DNA of 64,000 bases from Methylophilaceae bacterium 11. Lineage in GTDB: Bacteria; Pseudomonadota; Gammaproteobacteria; Burkholderiales; Methylophilaceae. Below, in pieces: positions 19,444 through 28,089 of this stretch (positions are counted from its first letter, which is position 1; the number at the start of each line of letters is the position of its first letter). The stretch spans positions 1,240,001-1,304,000 of the forward strand of contig JCKJ01000001.1 in assembly GCA_000525025.1 (NCBI GenBank). Direction: 5' to 3'. The translations under genes and the position numbers were made by a program. Below the pieces are notes generated by a model. It saw only the letters and a program-made list of their open reading frames with translations, did no database searches and was not told the DNA's origin.

Positions 19444-19908
19444 ATGTCAGAAAATGCAATAAACAGTATGGATATCCACGAAATATTGGATCATTTACCG
19501 CATCGTTATCCTTTTGTATTGATAGACCGTGTGCTCTCGATGGAAATTGGTAAGGAAATCACAGCGCTCAAAAATGTGACCGTAAACGAACCGTTCTTTC
19601 CCGGACATTTTCCTTATCACCCGGTAATGCCTGGCGTGTTAATTGTAGAGGCGATGGCGCAAGCTGCTGCAGTACTTTCATTTAAAACCATGGGTACCAA
19701 GCCCAATAATGATTCTGTGTACTATTTTGCGGGAATCGACAGTGCAAGATTTAAAAAACCAGTGTCTCCTGGTGATCAAATTATTCTCAATGTAAAAATT
19801 GATCGTATTTTAAAAGGTATTTGGAAATACACTGGAGTTGCAACTGTGGATGGTACAGTGGTCGCTGAAGCCAGCATGATGTGTATCCTGAAGGCCATCG
19901 AAAAGTAA
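19444..19908 (+). CDS. fabZ: 3-hydroxyacyl-ACP dehydratase FabZ
   Basis: A 154-residue hot-dog fold dehydratase that removes water from 3-hydroxyacyl-ACP in fatty acid elongation. The active site shows [11 protein letters not shown] (residues 20-30) and [23 protein letters not shown] (in parts about residues 52-75), with the catalytic His and Glu. It lies between lpxD and lpxA, where it competes with them for 3-hydroxyacyl-ACP. This order is conserved and links lipid A and phospholipid supply. Confidence 0.97.
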   Translation: MSENAINSMDIHEILDHLPHRYPFVLIDRVLSMEIGKEITALKNVTVNEPFFPGHFPYHPVMPGVLIVEAMAQAAAVLSFKTMGTKPNNDSVYYFAGIDSARFKKPVSPGDQIILNVKIDRILKGIWKYTGVATVDGTVVAEASMMCILKAIEK

Positions 19909-19968
19909 TTGTGTGGCTGTTAACCGCCAGCCTAGTATCTAACCACTCAAGTAAACGAAGATTAGTGT

Positions 19969-20748
19969 ATGACAACAAAAATTCATCCGACGGCAATCAT
20001 TGACCCTAAGGCGGAGCTTGATTCAAGTGTTGAAATTGGTGCATACACTACGGTAGGCGCGGGTGTGCGCGTGGGAGCGGATACACGGATTGGCAGTCAT
20101 GTTGTGCTTGAAGGCCCAACGACTATAGGCAAGCACAATCAGATTTTCCAGTTTTCCTCTTTAGGTGCACAACCACAAGATAAAAAATACCGTGATGAGC
20201 CAACAACCCTAGAGATTGGTGATAACAATACGATTCGCGAGTTCTGTACGTTTAATCGGGGCACCATTCAAGACAAAGGCACCACCAAGATTGGTAACGA
20301 TAACTGGATTATGGCTTATGTGCATATTGCGCATGATTGTGTGATTGGCAACAATACCATCATGGCCAATAACTCTTCGTTGGCAGGGCATGTGGATATC
20401 CATGATTTTGCAATTTTAGGTGGGTTTACTTTAATCCATCAGTTTTGCAAAGTGGGTGCTCATGTCATTACCGCAGTAGGTTCTGTGGTGTTTAAGGATA
20501 TTCCGCCTTATGTTACAGCGTCTGGCTACGACGCGCAGCCGCATGGCATCAATTCCGAAGGTTTAAAGCGTCGCGGCTTTAGCCCGGAAAGTATTTTAGA
20601 AATTAAACGCGCTTATAAAGTGTTGTATCGTAATAGTCTTACATTAGAAGAAGCTAAACTAGAGTTAGCCAGCATGAAGGGAAGATGTTCAGAAATCGGT
20701 TTGCTTACTGATTTTCTTGATATATCTACACGCGGTATTATCCGCTAG
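19969..20748 (+). CDS. lpxA: UDP-N-acetylglucosamine O-acyltransferase
   Basis: A 259-residue trimeric acyltransferase for the first step of lipid A synthesis. Ten or so left-handed hexapeptide turns make up the first 185 residues, including HVHIAHDC-like YVHIAHDCVIG with the catalytic histidine (about 125). A helical tail follows, starting with the GLKRRGFSPESI segment typical of LpxA. The length agrees with the family (about 262). It is 60 bases after fabZ and 17 before lpxB. Confidence 0.97.
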   Translation: MTTKIHPTAIIDPKAELDSSVEIGAYTTVGAGVRVGADTRIGSHVVLEGPTTIGKHNQIFQFSSLGAQPQDKKYRDEPTTLEIGDNNTIREFCTFNRGTIQDKGTTKIGNDNWIMAYVHIAHDCVIGNNTIMANNSSLAGHVDIHDFAILGGFTLIHQFCKVGAHVITAVGSVVFKDIPPYVTASGYDAQPHGINSEGLKRRGFSPESILEIKRAYKVLYRNSLTLEEAKLELASMKGRCSEIGLLTDFLDISTRGIIR

Positions 20749-20765
20749 ATTACTTAAAGTATCGT

Positions 20766-21932
20766 ATGTCAAAAACCGCACCCAAAGTGGCCATAGTGGC
20801 CGGGGAAGCCTCAGGGGATTTATTGGGCTTTCATTTGATTCAAGCGTTGCAATCCGAGCGAAGTGATATTGCCTTTGTAGGCATTGCCGGGCCCAAAATG
20901 ATTAGTTTGGGTGCGCAATCCTTGTTTCCCATGGAAAAGCTTTCTGTGCGCGGCTATGTTGAAGTCATCCGCCATTTGTACGGACTACTCAAACTACGTA
21001 AGCAGTTGCTAAAACAATTACTAGAAGCTAAGCCTGACGTATTTGTCGGGATTGATGCGCCAGATTTTAACTTTTGGCTAGAGCGTAAATTAAAAGCCAA
21101 AGGCATCCCAACCATTCACTACGTGAGTCCCTCTATTTGGGCATGGCGTAAGGGGCGTATACATAAAATCAAGCGTGCGGTCTCGCATATGCTTGCATTA
21201 TTTCCTTTTGAGGCACCTATCTACGAGCAAGTGAATATACCGGTCACTTATGTGGGGCATCCTCTGGCCGATGTGTTGCCAATGGAACCCGATGTTGACA
21301 AAATACGTGAGACGCTGAAAATTCATGCCAATACTATTGTGGTGGCCATGCTGCCTGGTAGTCGTCAATCTGAGGTCACACAGCATGCGCAGCTGTTTGT
21401 GGATACCGCGCAGATTATTCAACATGAATACGCAGACACGACACAGGTGGTTTTTTTAGTGCCGCTCATTACACGCGAAACGCGCGAGATTTTTGAGAGG
21501 GCAATTCATGCCGCCTATCTTTTGCAACCTGAGATGGTGTTGAATATGCAAATAATGTTTGGCCATGCGCACGATGCAATGGAAGCCGCAGATGTCGTGA
21601 TTGTGGCTTCTGGTACCGCAACATTAGAAGCAGCCTTGCTTAAAAAACCGATGGTCATTACCTATAAAATGCCATTTTTGAGTTGGCAAATTCTCAAGCG
21701 TATGCAATATCTTCCCTATGTAGGGTTGCCCAATATCCTTGCAGGTAAGTTCTTAGTGCCAGAGCTCTTACAACATGAGGCAACGCCACAGAACGTGGCT
21801 GATGCAACCTTGCGTTTACTCAGTGATAAAACCTATTTGCAAACGTTAAAAGATGCATTTAGCCATATCCATCAGGGTTTAAAGCAAAATAGTGCGAAAA
21901 AAGCAGCCCAAACTGTACTCAGCTATTTATGA
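20766..21932 (+). CDS. lpxB: Lipid-A-disaccharide synthase
   Basis: A 388-residue GT19 glycosyltransferase that joins lipid X and UDP-diacylglucosamine to form the lipid A disaccharide at the inner membrane. [11 protein letters not shown] opens the protein (about residues 11-21). [13 protein letters not shown] (about 120) and the nucleotide-binding [10 protein letters not shown] (about 198) and [11 protein letters not shown] (about 281) follow. It overlaps rnhB by 4 bases. Confidence 0.97.
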   Translation: MSKTAPKVAIVAGEASGDLLGFHLIQALQSERSDIAFVGIAGPKMISLGAQSLFPMEKLSVRGYVEVIRHLYGLLKLRKQLLKQLLEAKPDVFVGIDAPDFNFWLERKLKAKGIPTIHYVSPSIWAWRKGRIHKIKRAVSHMLALFPFEAPIYEQVNIPVTYVGHPLADVLPMEPDVDKIRETLKIHANTIVVAMLPGSRQSEVTQHAQLFVDTAQIIQHEYADTTQVVFLVPLITRETREIFERAIHAAYLLQPEMVLNMQIMFGHAHDAMEAADVVIVASGTATLEAALLKKPMVITYKMPFLSWQILKRMQYLPYVGLPNILAGKFLVPELLQHEATPQNVADATLRLLSDKTYLQTLKDAFSHIHQGLKQNSAKKAAQTVLSYL

Positions 21933-22534
21933 TCGTGGCACCCTATATCTGCGGCGTAGATGAGGCAGGCCGTGGCCCTTTGGCAGGTGCTGTCTATGCA
22001 GCGGCTGTAATACTCGATCCTTCACGCCCTATTGAAGGTCTGGCCGACTCTAAGAAATTGACCGAAAAAAAGCGAGATGCGCTTGCCATAGAAATTAAAG
22101 CGTACGCACTGGCATGGTCTATTGCCAGTAGCTCGGTGGAAGAAATTGACCGGATTAACATACTGCAAGCCAGCTTGCTTGCTATGCAACGCGCCGTGAC
22201 GCAATTGCAAGCTGAGTTTCAACATGCATTAGCCGGTATTGAAATATTGGTGCAGGTTGATGGCAACAAGTGCCCAACATTGAATCTACCTTGCGAGGCG
22301 ATCGTGAAGGGGGATAGTAAAGTCCAAGCAATCTCCGCTGCTTCTATTTTGGCAAAAACTGCGCGTGATGCAGAGCTTTATTTGTTGGATCAACAATACC
22401 CTATGTATGGCTTTGCGCAGCATAAAGGCTACCCGACAGCAGCACACATGACCTTATTGCAACAACATGGTGTCTCGCCAGTGCATCGCCGTAGCTACGG
22501 CCCAGTGAGGGCATTGCTATCGCTAGGCCAGTAG
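21929..22534 (+). CDS. rnhB: Ribonuclease HII
   Basis: A 201-residue RNase HII, which nicks DNA at embedded ribonucleotides and degrades RNA-DNA hybrids. The catalytic DEDD residues appear in [15 protein letters not shown] (residues 9-23) and later near [22 protein letters not shown]. The ATGA overlap with lpxB and its place at the end of the lpx run are conserved in proteobacteria. Its last 12 bases overlap the 3' end of the convergent methylase gene at 22523. Confidence 0.96.
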   Translation: MIVAPYICGVDEAGRGPLAGAVYAAAVILDPSRPIEGLADSKKLTEKKRDALAIEIKAYALAWSIASSSVEEIDRINILQASLLAMQRAVTQLQAEFQHALAGIEILVQVDGNKCPTLNLPCEAIVKGDSKVQAISAASILAKTARDAELYLLDQQYPMYGFAQHKGYPTAAHMTLLQQHGVSPVHRRSYGPVRALLSLGQ

Positions 22535-23233
22535 TAAAAACACTGTAGGCTTTTTATGCAAATCCGGCAGTGGGGTTTGCTTCCACTTGGCTACGGTTTT
22601 GGTCAGAATCAATTCATCCGCTAGGCTTACATTGCACGCCACACACAGTCTGGTTTCCGCATGGCAATGTGCCAAAATGTCTTCGAGCATGTGCTGGTTA
22701 CGGTAGGGCGTCTCAATAAACATCTGGGTTTCGTGCATGGCTTTTGAGCGTTTTTCAATGTCTTTTAATTGCTGTATACGTGCCGCTTTATCGCTGGGTA
22801 GATAGCCTAAAAAGGTGAAGCGTTGCCCATTCAGGCCGCTCCCCATCAACCCAAGTAGAATAGCGCTAGGGCCAACAAGTGGCGCGACTCGAATCCCTTT
22901 TTGATGCGCCAGCCAAGCAAGTGATGCGCCAGGATCGGCAATGCCTGGACAGCCCGCTTCACTCATGAGTCCAACATCCACGCCAGCTATTAACTCTATC
23001 AATAACGCAGGTAGCTCTTTCTCTGCGGTGTGAGTGTTCAGTGTTTTAAAGGTAATGTCGCGGATGGGTGTTGGGTGCTGAATCTTAGACAGAAAATGGC
23101 GTGCAGTTTTTTCATTTTCTACAATAAATGTATCAAGTGTGCGAATACGCGCCAATACTTCAGTGGGAAGCACATGTGCAACTTGGTCATCCCCAAGGGT
23201 GACCGGAATAAAATACAGAGTGCCTGGTTTCAC
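22523..23233 (-). CDS. RsmI-like SAM-dependent methyltransferase (tetrapyrrole methylase fold, GTG start)
   Basis: A 236-residue protein of the tetrapyrrole (corrin/porphyrin) methylase fold, opening with [12 protein letters not shown] and carrying [18 protein letters not shown] (about residues 92-109) and [17 protein letters not shown] (about 117-133), the signatures of the RsmI group. RsmI methylates the ribose of C1402 in 16S rRNA, but this protein is some 40 residues shorter and diverges after the core, so it is probably the RsmI paralogue found in many betaproteobacteria, target unknown. The frame begins with GTG at 23233 without a good ribosome site. The downstream Maf gene is 2.4 kb away on the same strand. 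Confidence 0.75.
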   Translation of the reverse strand: MKPGTLYFIPVTLGDDQVAHVLPTEVLARIRTLDTFIVENEKTARHFLSKIQHPTPIRDITFKTLNTHTAEKELPALLIELIAGVDVGLMSEAGCPGIADPGASLAWLAHQKGIRVAPLVGPSAILLGLMGSGLNGQRFTFLGYLPSDKAARIQQLKDIEKRSKAMHETQMFIETPYRNQHMLEDILAHCHAETRLCVACNVSLADELILTKTVAKWKQTPLPDLHKKPTVFLLLA

Positions 23234-23252
23234 TTGTGGTAGAGAATGGTGA

Positions 23253-24716
23253 TTAGTATTTGACTTGGGCGCGATAGCTGAGTGTGGTACTGCCCTCAGC
23301 TGGCACTTCTATTTGCCAAACGGCCATTTGGCTATTGGCTTTGCGGTGCGGCGCACTTTCACTCAGGATTTTCCAATCGCCAGAAATGGGTTCTTGAACA
23401 CTGACCACCACTTTTTCTTTTTTGGCATTTTTGAGCGTGATTTCGTATGCGCTTTCAAACGCATTGATGCCTTTGGTTGGCTTTGGCAGCACTTTAAATT
23501 GGGTTTGTTTTTTATCTGCCGTCACATCAAAAGCATCGCCAAGTTTTAAGCGCACCGTTTCATTTTTGGGCGTGTGGTCAATGGTATCTTCACCCACAAA
23601 TTGCGCATTACCGGCATTGTCTTTTTTATACACGCGTAAAATACCTTTGGGCAAAGGCAAGCCAAGTTGCGCACGCTCTGTATTGTCAAACTCAACAAAT
23701 ACGCCCACTTTCATTTTGGTACCAATTTCGCCATATTGGCCTTGGTAATAGTAGTCAGCACCTTTTAACACCAGCTCTTTACGTGCAGGAATGTGCTGAG
23801 CGCTTAATAAGGCTACTTGTTTGGTTTGGTTATCGGCAATCGTAGTGGCGCGATCTAGCGTGTATAAATGATATTCCAACAGCGATTCCTCTTGCATAGG
23901 CATAGCGGCCTCTGCCATGGCCATATCACTGCGCATGGTTTTTACCATGGGTCTGCCTTGTGGATGTACACGATTAACATCACCTGCAACCAGTTGCAGT
24001 TTTGCATGTTGATACGTTGCGCCACTGGTGTTGGATAGTGTGACCCAGCCGGATAAATCAATACTGTCTTCTTTTGCATTCAACTCGGCTACGTAGTCTG
24101 CTTTCCAGCCCAAGCCGCCAGTTAAATAGCTGAGTTCCACAGTTTGTAGCTGCGCTACTTTGTTGTTAATCACTGTGGTGAGAGTGGGGCGGTCACGCAA
24201 GTTGGCAGGAATCGTGTCAAACACAATTTTCCCGTTAAGTGACCCGTTAAACGGACCGGTTTCAATACGATTGCCGATCTTGAGTACCACGCCGTTATTG
24301 GCAGAAAGTACGGTAGCTACCTCGTTAGTTTCTACACCAGTTGCCGGATTACTTTTTAATAGATTGACGGTTTTACCCACATATTTTTCTAATAATTTTT
24401 CTGGAGTGAGTAAGTCAAAATCGAAATTTTGCTCTAATACACTAATGCTGCCCACTGCATTGATGCTTTTAAATAAGGCTGTTTCCGGACGAATTTGTGC
24501 ACTGACGTCGCGTAAAGCAATCGTTTGTATGCCTTTGCTGAGTTTGATGGCGCGTGTGTCTTTTACCAGTGCGAGATCATTGTTATAGATAGTAATGGCA
24601 AGCGACTGTTGGTCTTTGGCCAAACTTAACAGTTCGTTACTATCTTCAGCGGCAGTGAGGGAAGTCACAAATAGGGGTGAGAACAAAAATAAAGTTAAAT
24701 ATTTTGGAATATGCAT
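23253..24716 (-). CDS. DUF4139-domain exported protein
   Basis: A 487-residue protein with a signal peptide (hydrophobic residues 5-20, cleavage probably after SLTAA). The rest is largely beta-rich and matches the DUF4139 layout: an N-terminal region with YNNDLALVKDTR, a central VELSYLTGGLGWKADY and WVTLSNTSGATYQHAKLQLVAG-type segment (seen in parts at about residues 195-245), and a C-terminal segment ending SYRAQVKY. These proteins are exported and have no established function. It starts 14 bases after the proline-rich gene at 24731, so the two are probably one operon. Confidence 0.75.
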   Translation of the reverse strand: MHIPKYLTLFLFSPLFVTSLTAAEDSNELLSLAKDQQSLAITIYNNDLALVKDTRAIKLSKGIQTIALRDVSAQIRPETALFKSINAVGSISVLEQNFDFDLLTPEKLLEKYVGKTVNLLKSNPATGVETNEVATVLSANNGVVLKIGNRIETGPFNGSLNGKIVFDTIPANLRDRPTLTTVINNKVAQLQTVELSYLTGGLGWKADYVAELNAKEDSIDLSGWVTLSNTSGATYQHAKLQLVAGDVNRVHPQGRPMVKTMRSDMAMAEAAMPMQEESLLEYHLYTLDRATTIADNQTKQVALLSAQHIPARKELVLKGADYYYQGQYGEIGTKMKVGVFVEFDNTERAQLGLPLPKGILRVYKKDNAGNAQFVGEDTIDHTPKNETVRLKLGDAFDVTADKKQTQFKVLPKPTKGINAFESAYEITLKNAKKEKVVVSVQEPISGDWKILSESAPHRKANSQMAVWQIEVPAEGSTTLSYRAQVKY

Positions 24717-24730
24717 TTATCTCATCTGTA

Positions 24731-25474
24731 TCAGTGTGTGCGGTGAGAAAGCTTGAATCGAATAGCCACAATGGCAAGCGCTAAACCTAGTAATAAGTAC
24801 ACGGCTTTCGGTACGGGTACGTTGGATATTGGATTGGAAGGACCACCGTTGCCTGGCTCATAAGGTGGAGGTGGAGGTGGTGGACCAGGAGGTCCAGGGT
24901 CTTTTGGTTCTTCAATAGGTTTGTGAGGGCCGAGTGGTTGATCTTTCTCGAAATACGGCGTCTTAGGAGGGTATCGTTGATCGTTAGGTGACCCTACAAT
25001 AAAAAGAGGGTCTTTAATGTCCTCTGGCACTTGGTCAATAACAAAGGTTTGAGCGTTAGTGTCACTCGTGGTACTAGGGTCGCTTAGCTGAGCAACGTGA
25101 ATAGGTGATTTACGCTCTTCATTGACTTCTTTTACGACTGTTGGATTGGTTAAATCGCTAATCATCTGCTTATAGCGTTGAAAATAGTCGCCCTTGTTGG
25201 CAAATTTATTTTGTAAAAAAGCTAAGTCTAATGCGGTTGGTGAACTGCCTTTGCGTGTCGGGTCTGTGGCAAACGGGTTGTCACGTAATGACTCAAGAAA
25301 TGCGAGCCATTTTTTTAATTTTTCGTTATCAGAGTAGGGGGATTGTGTATCACAGTTGATTAAACAAGGACGTTCTTTGAATAGCATGTCATGAAAAGCA
25401 GCATAACCAAGCAATGTGATCAGAGCTGGTAGTAAAAACATGAACACTTTAATTGTTTTTTTCTGTGTAGACAT
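24731..25474 (-). CDS. Proline-rich exported protein with a VP-type sorting-signal-like C-terminus
   Basis: A 247-residue protein that I do not recognise as a family. It has an N-terminal hydrophobic segment (about residues 10-28), then a charged soluble region (40-180), and a proline/glycine-rich linker with a run of eight prolines (about 190-205). The end reads VPVPKAVYLLLGLALAIVA followed by a short basic tail. That is the order of a PEP-CTERM/VP-CTERM exosortase signal: short proline motif, one membrane helix, arginine/lysine tail. True PEP-CTERM genes occur at 59928 and 63184. It could instead be an ordinary two-helix membrane protein. Two cysteines (residues 37 and 41) could form a disulphide. 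Confidence 0.6.
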   Translation of the reverse strand: MSTQKKTIKVFMFLLPALITLLGYAAFHDMLFKERPCLINCDTQSPYSDNEKLKKWLAFLESLRDNPFATDPTRKGSSPTALDLAFLQNKFANKGDYFQRYKQMISDLTNPTVVKEVNEERKSPIHVAQLSDPSTTSDTNAQTFVIDQVPEDIKDPLFIVGSPNDQRYPPKTPYFEKDQPLGPHKPIEEPKDPGPPGPPPPPPPYEPGNGGPSNPISNVPVPKAVYLLLGLALAIVAIRFKLSHRTH

Positions 25475-25527
25475 ATAGTTAGCTTTTTAATGAAGGCTAA
25501 TAATCAAATATGAATTGCATAATACGC

Positions 25528-25598
25528 TATATATTGGAATTTTTACAGCACCTACAACTATATATTGTAATTTTTTTAATTAAACGTTTAATTAAACG
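25528..25598. repeat. Direct repeats and a 22-bp palindrome between the proline-rich gene and maf
   Basis: CTATATATTG-N-AATTTTT occurs at 25528-25545 and again at 25558-25575, exactly 30 bp (three helical turns) apart. Directly after it, TTTAATTAAACG occurs twice in tandem (25575-25586, 25587-25598), forming a perfect 22-bp palindrome at 25575-25596 that includes the maf stop codon. This is upstream of the proline-rich gene on its strand and could be an operator region. A -35/-10 pair (TTGTAG and TATATA) can be drawn across the repeats on the minus strand. Confidence 0.6.
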
Positions 25599-26173
25599 AT
25601 AGTGACGCCCTCATTGGAAAACATAGTAATCAGCTTAATTAATGGCAAGCCAACCAATGCGTTGGGGTCTTCGCCTAACATTCTTTCAATCAACACAATG
25701 CCCAAGCCTTCGGATTTGGCGCTGCCGGCACATTGGTAGGGTTGATCTTTTGCCAGATAGTTTTCGATGGCCTCGTCAGAGTAATTTCTAAACTTGACCA
25801 AAGTAGGCACCACTTCGGATTGTATATTGCCGGTGGCCGCGTTTAGCAAGCAAAGTGCACTGTAGAAAGTGACTTCACGGCCGCGCATCAATTGTAATTG
25901 CTTGGTAGCATTTTGATGATTTAGCGGTTTGCCTAAAACGGTATTGTCCAATGTGGCGACTTGGTCACAGCCAATGACCAATGCATGCGGGTATTCATCC
26001 GCTACTTTTTTCGCTTTTTCTTCAGATAATCTTAATGCCGTTTGATGTGGCTTTTCATCTGGATAAGGCGTTTCGTCAATTTTTGGGGAAACACAGCTAA
26101 ATTGTACTTGTAGCTTTTGTAGCAGCTCGCGCCGATACACTGAGGATGAAGCGAGGATGATGGTTTGTTTCAT
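25592..26173 (-). CDS. yceF: Maf/YceF-type nucleotide pyrophosphatase
   Basis: A 193-residue Maf-family house-cleaning enzyme that hydrolyses modified nucleoside triphosphates. [14 protein letters not shown] (residues 8-21) is the family opening. GCDQVA holds the catalytic aspartate (about 69), and [10 protein letters not shown] marks the YceF (m7GTP-preferring) branch rather than the YhdE branch (dTTP/UTP). In E. coli yceF is next to yceD-rpmF-plsX. Here that cluster starts at 29645 on the other strand, with the two pyruvate carboxylase genes placed between. Confidence 0.88.
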   Translation of the reverse strand: MKQTIILASSSVYRRELLQKLQVQFSCVSPKIDETPYPDEKPHQTALRLSEEKAKKVADEYPHALVIGCDQVATLDNTVLGKPLNHQNATKQLQLMRGREVTFYSALCLLNAATGNIQSEVVPTLVKFRNYSDEAIENYLAKDQPYQCAGSAKSEGLGIVLIERMLGEDPNALVGLPLIKLITMFSNEGVTIV

Positions 26174-26224
26174 AAGCGAGATACAGTAAGACCTGCCATG
26201 TGGTTCACTGGCAGGTCTCGCTGA

Positions 26225-28063
26225 TTAGTCAGGCTGAATTTCAAGTAAAGACTCATCCGGTGTCACGGTGTCGCCTTTAGCGACATGTACGGCAACCACT
26301 GTACCTGTTTTAGACGCTTGAATTTCATTTTCCATTTTCATTGCCTCAATCACCAGCACGCCGTCACCCGCTTTCACTTTATCGCCCACATTGACCTTTA
26401 CTGCGACAATAGTGCCCGGCATGGCGGTAGTGACACAGCCCGCATGGTGTGGGCGAGGGCGGCCACTACTGGTAACAGATGCAGTTTTTTTCTTGGCAGT
26501 AGATTTGCCGCCTGACACTTCTACTTCGCTCAGTGTTTCTACAATGACCTCTTCGGCAATACCATCCACAGAAACGTAGAATGGACGTTGCTCTTCACCG
26601 GCATGACCACTTCCAGTGAGCTTAATGTGGAAAGTCTCGCCATGTAAGGTCACTTTAAATTCGTTTGGTGCGTAGCGCGCAGATGAAGTATTCACAGCTT
26701 CTTTGGTGAGCAGTGCTTCTGGTTTTAATGAGCCGGCATTGCGCTCCTGCAAGAATGTTTTACCAATGTCCGGGAACATGGCATAGGTCAGTACATCCTC
26801 ATCATTTTGCGCAATACGATCTGCTTCTGCTTGCAGTTTTGCCATTTCTGGTTCTAGCAAGTCAGCCGGTCTGCAAGTGATGACTTTACCATCACCCACT
26901 GCCAGTTTTTTTACTTCCGCATTGACGGTAGAGGGTGCTTTGCCGTATTGGCCTAAGAAGTAATTTTTTACTTCATTGGTAATGGACTTATAGCGGCCCC
27001 CAGTCATTACATTAAGCACTGCTTGCGTACCAACGATTTGTGAAGTTGGTGTGACCAAAGGCGGGTAACCCAAATCTTCGCGCACACGTGGGATCTCTGC
27101 TAACACTGCATCCATTTTGTCCAGCGCGCCTTGTTCTTTCAGTTGGTTGGATAGATTGGAAATCATGCCGCCAGGCACTTGGTTCACCAATACACGTGTA
27201 TCCACACCGGTAAATGCGCTTTCAAATTGCCAGTACTTCTGACGTACGTCTTTAAAGTATGCGGTAATTTCTTGAAGCTTAGCCAAATCAAGGCCAGTGT
27301 CGTATTCGGTACCTTTTAGTGCAGCCACCATACTCTCTGTCGTTGGGTGGCTAGCACCTTCAGAGAATGAAGAGTTACAGGTGTCGATAATATCCACACC
27401 ATTTTCCACACTCTTGAGCATCACCATGCTAGCCAGACCAGACGTTGCATGACTATGCATGTGAACTGGTAAACTAACTGCTGATTTAAGCGCTTTTACT
27501 AAGTCACCGGCAATCGTCGGCGTGAGTAATCCGGCCATGTCTTTAATACCAATACTGTCGCAGCCCATGTTTTCCAATGTTTTGGCCATGTCTACAAAGT
27601 AGGCGATGTCATGTACAGGACTAGTCGTATAAGAGAGGGTGCCAATGGCGTGTTTTTTTACTTTTTTAACGGCTTCAATTGAAGTTTGTAGGTTGCGTAC
27701 ATCATTGAGTGCATCAAAAATACGGAATACATCAACACCAGCATTGGCTGCTTGTTTTACAAATGCGTGTACCACATCGTCAGAGTAATGGCGATAGCCC
27801 AGTAAATTTTGGCCACGCAACAACATGTTAATTTGGCTGTTTGGCAACCCTTTACGTAGTTTTTTTAAGCGCTCCCATGGATCTTCTTTTAAAAACCTGA
27901 CGCAAGCATCAAAAGTGGCGCCGCCCCATGCTTCTAATGACCAGAAGCCTACGGCATCTAATTGTGGGCAAATAGGTAGCATATCCTCAGTGCGCATGCG
28001 TGTTGCGATAAGAGATTGATGACCATCGCGTAAAACCAATTCGGTGATATGTATTTTGCTCAT
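26225..28063 (-). CDS. pycB: Pyruvate carboxylase subunit B (carboxyltransferase + biotin carrier)
   Basis: A 612-residue protein with a carboxyltransferase TIM barrel at the N-terminus (LVLRDGHQSLIATRMR, GIKDMAGLLTP, HMHSHATSGLA) and a biotinyl domain at the C-terminus with EAMKMENEI, whose lysine carries biotin (about residue 577). It also matches OadA, the alpha subunit of sodium-pumping oxaloacetate decarboxylase. No membrane subunits (OadB, OadG) are nearby, and the biotin carboxylase partner is just upstream (27 bases), so a two-subunit pyruvate carboxylase making oxaloacetate is the better call. This would refill the TCA cycle. Confidence 0.88.
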   Translation of the reverse strand: MSKIHITELVLRDGHQSLIATRMRTEDMLPICPQLDAVGFWSLEAWGGATFDACVRFLKEDPWERLKKLRKGLPNSQINMLLRGQNLLGYRHYSDDVVHAFVKQAANAGVDVFRIFDALNDVRNLQTSIEAVKKVKKHAIGTLSYTTSPVHDIAYFVDMAKTLENMGCDSIGIKDMAGLLTPTIAGDLVKALKSAVSLPVHMHSHATSGLASMVMLKSVENGVDIIDTCNSSFSEGASHPTTESMVAALKGTEYDTGLDLAKLQEITAYFKDVRQKYWQFESAFTGVDTRVLVNQVPGGMISNLSNQLKEQGALDKMDAVLAEIPRVREDLGYPPLVTPTSQIVGTQAVLNVMTGGRYKSITNEVKNYFLGQYGKAPSTVNAEVKKLAVGDGKVITCRPADLLEPEMAKLQAEADRIAQNDEDVLTYAMFPDIGKTFLQERNAGSLKPEALLTKEAVNTSSARYAPNEFKVTLHGETFHIKLTGSGHAGEEQRPFYVSVDGIAEEVIVETLSEVEVSGGKSTAKKKTASVTSSGRPRPHHAGCVTTAMPGTIVAVKVNVGDKVKAGDGVLVIEAMKMENEIQASKTGTVVAVHVAKGDTVTPDESLLEIQPD

Positions 28064-28089
28064 AATTTTTTAGTCTAAAACGTTAATAA

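Noticed and set aside
24160-24588. 142-codon plus-strand frame opposite the DUF4139 gene
   Set aside because: The opposite strand encodes a continuous exported protein; no ribosome site or homology on this strand.
26225-28063. Sodium-pumping oxaloacetate decarboxylase alpha subunit
   Set aside because: No oadB or oadG nearby and a biotin carboxylase is directly linked, so pyruvate carboxylase is favoured.
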